Below are positions 9,311 to 17,078 of a DNA stretch of 64,000 nt, in pieces. Source of the stretch: Desulfovibrio sp. X2 (lineage in GTDB: Bacteria; Desulfobacterota; Desulfovibrionia; Desulfovibrionales; Desulfovibrionaceae); the NCBI RefSeq assembly GCF_000422205.1, contig NZ_ATHV01000064.1, positions 1 to 64,000 on the forward strand, in the 5' to 3' direction. Each line of letters starts with the position of its first letter. The stretch's first letter is position 1. The notes under the pieces are model-generated. The model searched no databases. It was not told the DNA's origin and worked only from the letters and a program-made list of their open reading frames with translations. Position numbers and translations under genes: made by a program.

Positions 9311-9650
9311 GCTGTGTCTCCATTCGAGTATCCGGTGCGGCGAGGGGCCTTGGCCCAATCCCGCCGACACCGCGAAGTGTGAACCACATCCACTGAAAAG
9401 ACAAACGCAAAGGCGCAGGGATGAGGAAAATATCACCCTCGGAGACGTCGCACGTCACCCGGCGGCACTGCCCCCCACGGCCGATCCGCCGATCGTTCCC
9501 CCTCTCCCGTCGTGCCCATCATAACAGCAAAGCCCCGGGCCATTCAACCGCGCTTTTCCCCGTGCGGCGCGGCTTTTCGCCCGATCGCGAAAAAGTCGAG
9601 AATTGTCCTTGCCAAAACCTCCCGAAACGCATAGTTACTTCTCCCTCACA
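9311..9650. other. Intergenic region between che operon and tRNA-Pro
   Basis: This 340-base gap holds the promoter region of the minus-strand che operon and of the plus-strand tRNA gene. No convincing open reading frame is present. A weak candidate tRNA promoter is TTGCCA at 9609-9614 with CATAGT at 9630-9635, a short spacer of 15. No clear flagellar sigma-28 or sigma-54 promoter was found for cheB. Confidence 0.5.
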
Positions 9651-9728
9651 CGGGATGTGGCTCAGCCTGGCTAGAGCGCCGCGTTCGGGACGCGGAGACC
9701 GCGCGTTCAAATCGCGCCATCCCGACCA
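9651..9728 (+). tRNA. tRNA-Pro (anticodon CGG)
   Basis: The segment folds into a complete cloverleaf. The acceptor stem is CGGGATG with CATCCCG, the D stem GCTC with GAGC, the anticodon stem CCGCG with CGCGG and the T stem GCGCG with CGCGC. The anticodon loop TTCGGGA places CGG at positions 34-36, reading the CCG proline codon. The 3' CCA is encoded at 9726-9728. It stands alone, not in a tRNA cluster. Confidence 0.97.
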
Positions 9729-9738
9729 GAGATACCGA

Positions 9739-9769
9739 GGGCTTGCGGTGAAAACCGCAAGCCCTTTTT
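9739..9769 (+). terminator. Rho-independent terminator of tRNA-Pro
   Basis: An 11-bp perfect stem (GGGCTTGCGGT with ACCGCAAGCCC, loop GAAA) is followed by TTTTT. It begins 10 bases after the tRNA 3' end. Confidence 0.93.
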
Positions 9770-10004
9770 CGTTGCCGAGCGCCAACGCCGGAGATTTCCG
9801 GCAAGGCCCGTGAAAGGAGCTGCGCCACCGCCCCCGCCCCTCATACCCACGCGGGGTACACGGCAAGGGCCGCCCGAAGCCCCCGCCGCCCGGGCGTTCT
9901 CCTCGCCTTTTTCCACCAACCCCCTGGACACGGACCGGGATTCGGCGCATCATGCGAACGTTCGACAACCCCCTCGCACTTCAGGTGCGCCCGGAGGATC
10001 GCCC

Positions 10005-11951
10005 ATGTCCAGCACAGGCGGCGACGAGACCCAGCACGACGAGGTCGCCTGCGAAAGCCTGAAATCCCGTGCCCTGCGCATGGCCCTGCCCTTCTGCCCG
10101 GAGGTGCGCGGCTACACGGGCGCGAAGTTCCGCGCCGACCTCATGGCCGCCCTGACCGTGACCGTGGTCGGACTGCCGCAGTGCATGGCCTACGCCATCA
10201 TCGCGGGCGTGAACCCGAAATACGGCCTCTACGCCGCGACCATCCCGGCCATGATCGCCTCCCTGTGGGGCTCCTCACGCTACCTCATCAGCGGCCCGGC
10301 CAACGCCATCTCCATGCTCATCGCCTCGTCCATGACCGCGGCGACCATCGGCGGGCTCGCCATCTCCGTGCTGCCCGAGGCGCAGAAGATGCCCTACCTC
10401 TTCGGCATCGCCATCATGGCGGGCATCATCCAGCTGATCATGGGCCTGGCCGGGGTGGGCGAATCCGTGCGCTTCATCTCGCATTCGGTGATCGTGGGCT
10501 TCACGGCAGGCGCGGGCGTGCTCATCGCGGGCGGTCAGATCAAGAACCTGCTCGGGCTCTCCGTTCCCCACTCCCCGGAGTTCGCCGTGCTCATGGCCCG
10601 CACGGCGGAACACGTCCCGGAAACGAACCCCTGGTCGCTCGGCATCGGCCTCTTCGCCATCGCGGCCACGTTCCTCATACCGCGCCTGAACCGCCGCCTG
10701 CCCGGCCCCTTCCTGGCCGTGACCATAAGCGCCGTGCTCGCCTGGGCCCTGGACCTCGAGAGCAAGGGCGTGCGCCTCATCGGCGACATCCCGCGCGGGC
10801 TGCCGCCGCTCTCGCTGCCCCCGGCGCCGAACTACGAATCCATGCAGGCCCTGTTCATGCCCTCCCTGGCCATCGCACTGCTCAGCATGGTCGAGGCCCT
10901 GTCCATCGCCAAGACCCTGGCCGTGGCCCGGGGCGAGCGGATGGACGGCAGCCAGGAGATCCTCGGCCAGGGGCTGTCCAACATCGCGGCCGGATTCTTC
11001 TCCGGCATCCCGGGCAGCGGCTCGTTCACGCGCACGGCCGTCAACTTCCTGGCCGGCGGCAGGACGCGCTTCTCCGGGGTCTTCGCCGGGCTCATGAGCC
11101 TGGTCTTCCTGCTCCTCCTGGCCCCCTACGCCAGCTACATCCCGGTGCCGGTGCTCGCGGGCATCCTCCTGGTCATCGCCTGGGGCATGATAGACAAGCC
11201 CGGCATCCTGCAGGTCATGCGCTCCACACGCGCGGACCGCGCCGTGCTCCTCGCGACCGTCGCCTCGACCCTGGTGCTGGACCTGGAGAAGGCGGTCTTC
11301 ATCGGCGTGCTCCTCTCCATCGCCCTGTTCCTGCGCAAGGTCTCGCACCCCCAAGTCAGCCGCCTGGACACCTGCGAGAGCCCGGAGCTGGCCTACCTGC
11401 CCATCGGCCCCTGCTGCCCCTATCTCTCGGTCTACCAGATCGAGGGTGCGCTCTTCTTCGGCGCCGTGGACGAACTCGAGCAGCGCCTCTACGAGTACGA
11501 GGACTTCGGCCACCGCGTCGTCATCCTGCACCTGCGCCACGTGCACAGCCTGGACGCCACGGGGGTGCACGCCTTCGAGTCCTTCCTGAACCGCTGCCGC
11601 AAGCGCGGCGTGGTCCTCATCCTCTCCGGGGCCAAGCCCGGCGTGCGCGAGGTCTTCCGCAACTCGGGGCTGCTCGCCAAGCTCGGGCGCGAGTACATGG
11701 TCCAGGACCTCTCCCAGGCCCTGGAGCTGGCCTACGACAAATGCCTCAAAAACTCCGTCTGCGCCCGCTGCAAGGAGGACACCGGCGGCGAATGCCGCAT
11801 GATGCGCGCCGCGCGCACCTCCGCGGGCACCCTGGTCTGCTCCCTGCCCCTGCGTCGCCCGGCAACGGCGGGACAGGACACGACCGCCTCCTCCGAGGCG
11901 GACCGGGAGGAGGCGGTCGCAGCTCCGCCGCCGGACCCCGCCGAACCTTGA
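10005..11951 (+). CDS. SulP-family anion permease with STAS domain and Cys-rich tail
   Basis: SulP (SLC26) proteins import sulfate, bicarbonate or related anions across the inner membrane. The 648-residue protein has the SulP core with the early motif VVGLPQCMAYAIIAGVNPKY, about a dozen hydrophobic segments to residue 450, then a STAS domain (LRHVHSLDATGVHAFESF). The tail carries C580, C586, C589 and C597, a spacing that could bind metal or an Fe-S cluster. The ATG at 10005 follows GGAGGAT; an earlier in-frame start would add a low-complexity segment. Sulfate is a plausible substrate in a sulfate reducer but the substrate is not shown by the sequence. Confidence 0.9.
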   Translation: MSSTGGDETQHDEVACESLKSRALRMALPFCPEVRGYTGAKFRADLMAALTVTVVGLPQCMAYAIIAGVNPKYGLYAATIPAMIASLWGSSRYLISGPANAISMLIASSMTAATIGGLAISVLPEAQKMPYLFGIAIMAGIIQLIMGLAGVGESVRFISHSVIVGFTAGAGVLIAGGQIKNLLGLSVPHSPEFAVLMARTAEHVPETNPWSLGIGLFAIAATFLIPRLNRRLPGPFLAVTISAVLAWALDLESKGVRLIGDIPRGLPPLSLPPAPNYESMQALFMPSLAIALLSMVEALSIAKTLAVARGERMDGSQEILGQGLSNIAAGFFSGIPGSGSFTRTAVNFLAGGRTRFSGVFAGLMSLVFLLLLAPYASYIPVPVLAGILLVIAWGMIDKPGILQVMRSTRADRAVLLATVASTLVLDLEKAVFIGVLLSIALFLRKVSHPQVSRLDTCESPELAYLPIGPCCPYLSVYQIEGALFFGAVDELEQRLYEYEDFGHRVVILHLRHVHSLDATGVHAFESFLNRCRKRGVVLILSGAKPGVREVFRNSGLLAKLGREYMVQDLSQALELAYDKCLKNSVCARCKEDTGGECRMMRAARTSAGTLVCSLPLRRPATAGQDTTASSEADREEAVAAPPPDPAEP

Positions 11952-12072
11952 TCCATCCGGCTTTCTTGACCCTTGAGCGCCTTCTGATAGACTGGGACCA
12001 CGAAATCCGGAAGGTTCCCATGTCCGCGCGCCGCGGCAGGGCGGAACCGCGAACCCGTGGCCCGAGGTCCCC

Positions 12073-13392
12073 ATGCCGGCACGTCTTCTGCGTCTGCTCG
12101 CCGCGGCGATGCTCGCCCTCTCCCTGCTCGTCCTGGCGGCCTGCGGCTCAGGCCCGCCGGTTCCGGCGCACCCGCAGCGCGTTCCCGGCGTGAGCAAGCA
12201 CGAGATCCGCATCGGCTCCTCCCTGGCCCTTTCCGGCCACGCCGAGTACCTGGGCATCCAGACGCTGCGGGGCGCGCTCAGCTACATCGACTACGTCAAC
12301 GAGCACGGCGGCGTGCACGGCCGCACCATCCGCGTGGTGGCCTACGATGACGCCTACGACCCCACGCGCTGCCTGGTGAACACGCAGCGCCTCATCGTCA
12401 GCGACGACGTCTTCTCCCTGTTCTGCTACGTGGGCACGCCGACCACGCTCAAGGTCCTGCCCCTCATCGAGCAGGCGAAGATCCCGCTCGTGGGCACCTT
12501 CACGGGCGCCAACGCCCTGCGCGTGCCGTTCAATCCTCTGGTCGTGAACGTGCGCGCCTCCTACTACCAGGAGACCGCGGCCGCGGTGAAGCACATGGTC
12601 GAGGACCTCGGCCTCTCGCGCATCGCGGTCTTCTACCAGTACGACGCCTACGGCTTCGACGGCCTGACCGGCACGGAGCTGGCCCTCAAGAAGTACGGCC
12701 TGGCCCCGGTGGCGCGGGGCTCCTACATCCGGGGCACCCTGAACATCGAGGACGGACTCGACAAGATCATGCGCTCTGGCGCCCAGGCCGTGGTCATGAT
12801 CGGCACCTACGACCCCTGCGCGGTCTTCATCCAGGAGGCCAGGAAGCACGGCTTCGATCCGCTCTTCTACACCGTCTCCTTCGTGGGCGGCGAGGAGCTC
12901 GGCCGCCGCCTGCCGCGCGACGGGGACTCCCTGGTCATCCTCTCCCAGGTGGTGCCGCCGCCCGCCCAGGTCCGGCCGCCGCAGGGCGGCCCGCACGACC
13001 CCGGCTACGCCGCACTGCTGGCCCGGTACTACCCGGCGGACAAGCCCAACTTCATCGGCCAGGAGGGCTACTTCAACGCGCAGGTCCTGGTGGAGGGGCT
13101 GCGCCGCGCGGGCCGCGACCTGACGCGCGAGGGATTCCTCAAGGCCATCGAGAGCATGGAGGACTTCCCGCTCGCCGAGTCGCTCTCCGTCTCCTTCAGC
13201 CCCACGGACCACCAGGGGCTCGACCAGGTCTACTTCACGCGCCTCACGCACGGCGACTTCCGGCTCATCGAGAACTGGGACGAGGTGCGGCGCATCCTGG
13301 CGGAGAAGTCCGGCAAGGCCGCGAAGCCCGCCGACAGGGTTCCTCCGGCCCAGGGCACGCCCCCCGCGCGGGCCGGAAAGGACGGACAATGA
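12073..13392 (+). CDS. Branched-chain amino acid-type (Liv) substrate-binding lipoprotein
   Basis: A 439-residue periplasmic binding protein of the LivK/Peripla_BP_6 type. The N terminus is a lipoprotein signal with lipobox LLVLAACG. The mature part starts HEIRIGSSLALSGHAEYLG, the usual first strand and ligand loop of the family, and contains YDDAYDP typical of Liv-like proteins. No permease or ATPase genes follow. Instead its stop overlaps the start of a sensor kinase gene (ATGA at 13389-13392), so it probably serves as the ligand receptor of that kinase rather than of a transporter. That role is inferred from context. Confidence 0.9.
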   Translation: MPARLLRLLAAAMLALSLLVLAACGSGPPVPAHPQRVPGVSKHEIRIGSSLALSGHAEYLGIQTLRGALSYIDYVNEHGGVHGRTIRVVAYDDAYDPTRCLVNTQRLIVSDDVFSLFCYVGTPTTLKVLPLIEQAKIPLVGTFTGANALRVPFNPLVVNVRASYYQETAAAVKHMVEDLGLSRIAVFYQYDAYGFDGLTGTELALKKYGLAPVARGSYIRGTLNIEDGLDKIMRSGAQAVVMIGTYDPCAVFIQEARKHGFDPLFYTVSFVGGEELGRRLPRDGDSLVILSQVVPPPAQVRPPQGGPHDPGYAALLARYYPADKPNFIGQEGYFNAQVLVEGLRRAGRDLTREGFLKAIESMEDFPLAESLSVSFSPTDHQGLDQVYFTRLTHGDFRLIENWDEVRRILAEKSGKAAKPADRVPPAQGTPPARAGKDGQ

Positions 13393-15398
13393 GATCCGTC
13401 AGCGCGCTCAGCCTGTCGCGCAAGATATTCTTCACCACGCTGGCCTTCATCCTGCTGGTCTCGGGCATCATCGCCCTGCTCGCCCGCGGCATCCTCGTCT
13501 CGAGCCTGACCACGGAGCTCCTGCACCGCGGCACGGCCATCGCCCAGAGCCTCGCGGAGCGGGCGCGCAGCCAGATCCTGGACAACGACACCGCGGGACT
13601 CGTGAGCCTGGTCTTCGACTCCGCGTACCTGGGCGAGCGCAGGGACCTCGTCTCCTACATCTTCATCACCGACCAGGACGGCCGCGTCCTGGCCCACACT
13701 TTCACGCGTCCGTTCCCCGACGACCTGAGCGGCGCCGCCCCGGCCCCGGGCGAGACGCACGCCGTGCGCGAGATCACCGTGCTCGGGCAGCCTGTCTACG
13801 ACATCTCCGTGCCCATCACCGAGGGCATCTACACCATCGGCTCGACCCACGTGGGGCTCAACAAGCGGCACATCGACAACCTCGTGGGCAAGCTGCGCAT
13901 CACCTTCCTCGGCTTCATCTCCCTGGTCATCGTGGTGCTCTTCTTCATCTCGCTGCGCATCGCGAACTACATCACCATGCCCATCACCAAGCTGACGCGC
14001 ATCTCGGACGAGCTCTCGCGCGGCAACTTCGACATCTCGGTGAACCTCGACGGCGTGGGGGGCGACTGGTCGCCCCAGGACTGCCCGGCCTACCTGGACA
14101 CGGACCTGCCCTGCTGGCACTTCGACCAGACGCGCGAGAGCGAGGAGGCGGCGGGAGAGGACGGCTCCAACCTGCGCACCTGCCGTTTGTGCCGCTTCTA
14201 CACCAAGGCCTCGGGAGACGAGGTGCAGCAGCTCGCGAGCTCGTTCCGCAACATGGTCTGGAGCATCAAGCTCTACCGCCGCCGTCTGCGCGAGTCCGAG
14301 GAAAAGTACCGCTCGCTCTTCGTCTCCGGTCCGGACCCCATCGTGGTCGTGGATGCGGAGAGTTACGCCATCCTGGACGCCAACCCGCGCGCCGAGGAGG
14401 TCTACGGCTACACGCGCGCCGAGCTTGCGGGAGTGCCGTACACCGCGCTCGACCCGGACTTCTCCTCGCAGTGCCTCGCGCGCTTCGAGCTGCCCGGCGG
14501 GCGCGAGAGCGGCTGCGTCTACTGCACGAAGCTCATCCACTACCGCAAGGACGGGCTGCCCATCTACGTGAACCTGCACGCCTGCCCCATCAGCTACAAG
14601 AACCGGCAGGCCTACATCATCGCCTCGGCCGACGTGACCGAGATGATCGAGAAGGACGCCCAGCTCATCCAGGCGAGCAAGATGAAGACGCTGGGCGAGA
14701 TGTCCGCGGGCATCGCCCACGAGCTGAACCAGCCGCTGAACGCCATCCGCATGGGCTCGGACTTCCTGGGACTTCTGGCCGGGGAGGCGCAGGCGCTCTC
14801 GCCCGCGCAGATAAAGCCCATCTCGGACGAGATCAGCCAGCAGGTCGACCGGGCCACGGACATCATCAACACCCTGCGCGCCTTCGGCCGCAAGGCGGAC
14901 ATGATCCGCGAGGAGCTCTGCCTGAACGACTCCGTGCGCGGTGTGCTGAAGATCGTGGGGCACCAGCTCTCGCTCGCGGGCATCGAGACCTCGTTCGACC
15001 TGGCGGACGACCTGCCGCCGGTCATGGCCCACGACAACCGCATCCAGCAGGTCCTCTTCAACCTCGTGACCAACGCCCGCGACGCGATCATCAAGAGCGG
15101 GCAGCCGCCGAAGGACGGCCACCGCATCCTCCTGCGCACCTTCGCCCGCGACGCGGAGGTCGTGGTCCAAATCGCGGACACCGGAGTGGGCATCCCCGAG
15201 TCCGTGCGCGAAAAGATTTTCGAGCCCTTCTTCACCACCAAGGAAACGGGCCAGGGCATGGGGCTCGGGCTTTCCATCTCGTACGGCATAGTCAAGGACT
15301 ACGACGGCGAGATCCGCATCGACAGCAGCCCGGGACGGGGCTCGGTCTTCGAGCTCGTCTTCCCGAGAGCCGCGGCGCGGGGAAAGACCCGGACGTGA
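13389..15398 (+). CDS. Sensor histidine kinase with Cys-rich insert in the HAMP linker
   Basis: A 669-residue inner-membrane kinase. TM1 is at about 12-33, a periplasmic domain follows, and TM2 is at about 170-190. The HAMP helices (ITMPITKLTRISDELSRG and DEVQQLASSFRNM) are separated by about 55 residues that contain C232, C242-W, C265 and C268 in place of the usual short connector. A PAS domain lies at about 300-415, the HisKA phospho-acceptor H444 is in GIAHELNQPLNA, and the HATPase has DTGVGIP and GLGLS. The HELNQP sequence groups it with NtrB/DctB-like kinases. It is translationally coupled to the upstream binding lipoprotein and followed by its probable response regulator. Confidence 0.93.
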   Translation: MRSVSALSLSRKIFFTTLAFILLVSGIIALLARGILVSSLTTELLHRGTAIAQSLAERARSQILDNDTAGLVSLVFDSAYLGERRDLVSYIFITDQDGRVLAHTFTRPFPDDLSGAAPAPGETHAVREITVLGQPVYDISVPITEGIYTIGSTHVGLNKRHIDNLVGKLRITFLGFISLVIVVLFFISLRIANYITMPITKLTRISDELSRGNFDISVNLDGVGGDWSPQDCPAYLDTDLPCWHFDQTRESEEAAGEDGSNLRTCRLCRFYTKASGDEVQQLASSFRNMVWSIKLYRRRLRESEEKYRSLFVSGPDPIVVVDAESYAILDANPRAEEVYGYTRAELAGVPYTALDPDFSSQCLARFELPGGRESGCVYCTKLIHYRKDGLPIYVNLHACPISYKNRQAYIIASADVTEMIEKDAQLIQASKMKTLGEMSAGIAHELNQPLNAIRMGSDFLGLLAGEAQALSPAQIKPISDEISQQVDRATDIINTLRAFGRKADMIREELCLNDSVRGVLKIVGHQLSLAGIETSFDLADDLPPVMAHDNRIQQVLFNLVTNARDAIIKSGQPPKDGHRILLRTFARDAEVVVQIADTGVGIPESVREKIFEPFFTTKETGQGMGLGLSISYGIVKDYDGEIRIDSSPGRGSVFELVFPRAAARGKTRT

Positions 15399-15427
15399 CC
15401 CGACGCCGAGAAGACCCGGAGCGAGAC

Positions 15428-16144
15428 ATGGCGAAAATACTGGTCATCGACGACGAACGCCCCACCTTGGGCATGTTCCGACTCTTTCTCGAGAAGTACG
15501 GCCACGAGGTGCTTCTGGCCGAGAACGGGGCCGACGGGCTCGAGCTCTTCGCGCGCGAAGCGCCTCCCGTGGTCCTCACGGACATCAAGATGCCGGGCAT
15601 GGACGGGATCGAGGTGCTGAAGCGCATCAAGCAGGCCAACCCCGCGGTCGAGGTCATCGTCATCACCGGCCACGGGGACATGGACCTGGCCATCCAGGCC
15701 CTGAATCTGGACGCCACGGACTTCATCAACAAGCCCATCAAGAAGGAGGAGCTCGACGCGGCGCTTCACCGCGCCGAGGAGCGCCTGCGCCTGGCCAAAG
15801 ACAAGGAGGAGGACGTCCGGGTGAAAACGGACGAGGCGGTCACGGCCATCGAGATCAAGGCCAGCGTGACGGCCGAGTCCGAGGCCGCCCTGCTGGACGC
15901 ATGCAGGCGGGCCCAGGCCAGCGGCGGGGGAATACTGCTGAACTTCTCCGAGAACGCCTCGATCAACGGCGCGGGCATAGCCATCCTCACCCGCGTGCTC
16001 CTGGACTGCCGCGACAAGGGAATCCGCACGGCCATCTCCGGCCTTTCGGAGAACTTCCGCACGGTCTTCGGCATCGTCGGCCTGTCCCGGCTGACCGAGA
16101 TATACGGCAACGAGCAGGAGGCACGCACCGCGCTCACCGCCTGA
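15428..16144 (+). CDS. Response regulator: receiver plus STAS output domain
   Basis: A 238-residue protein. The receiver (1-120) has D8-D9, phospho-acceptor D52 (LTDIKMPGMDG) and the Lys in NKPIK. Residues 138-238 form a STAS domain of the anti-anti-sigma type. In SpoIIAA-like proteins the phosphorylated Ser sits in a DSSG-type turn; here the turn reads SINGAGIAIL with N180 and G181, so phosphorylation at that site is not expected. The output is probably protein-protein binding controlled by the receiver. GGAG precedes the ATG. Likely partner of the adjacent kinase. It ends the plus-strand operon. Confidence 0.9.
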   Translation: MAKILVIDDERPTLGMFRLFLEKYGHEVLLAENGADGLELFAREAPPVVLTDIKMPGMDGIEVLKRIKQANPAVEVIVITGHGDMDLAIQALNLDATDFINKPIKKEELDAALHRAEERLRLAKDKEEDVRVKTDEAVTAIEIKASVTAESEAALLDACRRAQASGGGILLNFSENASINGAGIAILTRVLLDCRDKGIRTAISGLSENFRTVFGIVGLSRLTEIYGNEQEARTALTA

Positions 16145-16183
16145 GCGGCAGGCGTTCTTTATCTCCGGATTCCGGAAGAAAAT

Positions 16184-16215
16184 GAGCCGGAGGGGGCGGT
16201 TGGCCCCTCCGGCTC
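16184..16215 (-). terminator. Terminator of the fdh operon (minus strand)
   Basis: A 12-bp stem (GAGCCGGAGGGG with CCCCTCCGGCTC) is followed, reading the minus strand, by ATTTTCTT. It lies about 130 bases after the fdhB stop, so it would end the formate dehydrogenase transcript. On the plus strand the hairpin has no T-run. Confidence 0.7.
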
Positions 16216-16277
16216 GGACCCTGGAGGCATCGAGCCGTGTTTCGACGGCCGAATTCCTCGCACGGGGTGCATGGGCT

Positions 16278-16311
16278 CCGGGCCCCCCGCAGGGGGCCCG
16301 GAACTTTTTTT
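16278..16311 (+). terminator. Terminator of the receiver-STAS operon (plus strand)
   Basis: A perfect 10-bp GC stem (CCGGGCCCCC with GGGGGCCCGG, loop CGCA) is followed by AAC and a run of seven T. It faces the plus strand and would stop transcripts arriving from 15428-16144. Confidence 0.85.
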
Positions 16312-16348
16312 ACCGGTTTCTCGTTTCCTGCAGTCCGGGTGCCGTTCC

Positions 16349-17068
16349 CTAGGCGCGCCTGCGCGAGCCGGAAAGGCTGGCGAACAGGCTGCGCCGCGAG
16401 AGCGGTCCAGTGGGCACGTCGGCCTCGGCCACGGCGAACTTGTGGAAGAGCGTCGGGTCGAAGTGGCAGAGGAAGATGACGCGCACGCTGTCGGGATTGG
16501 CCAGCACAGCTTTCGGATAGCGCTTCTTGACCTCGTCGAGCCTCTTGTTCGCCATGGCCAGGATGTCCTCACGGTCGCCGAAGTTCATGGCGCCGGTCGG
16601 GCACGTGTGGACGCAGGCGGGCAGGAGCCCGTTGTGCACGCGGTCATAGCACATGTCGCATTTGTTCCACATTCCGCTGGCCTCGTCGCGGCGCGGAATG
16701 TCGTAGGGGCAGAGGTCGCCGGGGACCATGTCCGTCAGGACCTTGGTGCGCTCGGTGTAGAGCACCGCGCCCGTGGTCTCGTCCTTCAGGATGGCGTTCT
16801 CGTCGTAGCCGTCGGCCACCGCCTTGCACGGAGGCTCCACGCAGTGCCGGCACTGGTCCGGGAAGAACAGCCACTGCAGTCCCCCGCCCGCCTCGACCTC
16901 GTGGAAGCGGACCAGCTTGTAGGTGTTGAATTCGAGGTCCCTGGGGTTCTGGTGGGAGCCCCAGTTCTTGGTTTCGTTCGCAGGCAGCTTGTGCCACTGC
17001 TTGCAGGCCACCTGGCAACCCCGGCAGGCCGTGCAGCGGGTCAGATCGATGAAGAAGCTCTTTCCCAT
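16349..17068 (-). CDS. fdhB: Formate dehydrogenase iron-sulfur (beta) subunit
   Basis: A 239-residue ferredoxin-like electron-transfer subunit. It has four cysteine clusters typical of [4Fe-4S] proteins: CTACRGCQVAC, CRHCVEPPC, the segment around CPYDIP with CDMCYDR, and CVHTCPTGA. No Tat signal of its own is visible, so it would be exported with FdhA. The gene starts about 10 bases after the fdhA stop and closes the operon. No cytochrome gamma subunit follows, so electrons probably go to soluble periplasmic cytochromes, as known for Desulfovibrio FdhAB. Confidence 0.95.
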   Translation of the reverse strand: MGKSFFIDLTRCTACRGCQVACKQWHKLPANETKNWGSHQNPRDLEFNTYKLVRFHEVEAGGGLQWLFFPDQCRHCVEPPCKAVADGYDENAILKDETTGAVLYTERTKVLTDMVPGDLCPYDIPRRDEASGMWNKCDMCYDRVHNGLLPACVHTCPTGAMNFGDREDILAMANKRLDEVKKRYPKAVLANPDSVRVIFLCHFDPTLFHKFAVAEADVPTGPLSRRSLFASLSGSRRRA

Positions 17069-17078
17069 GGCGTGCCTC

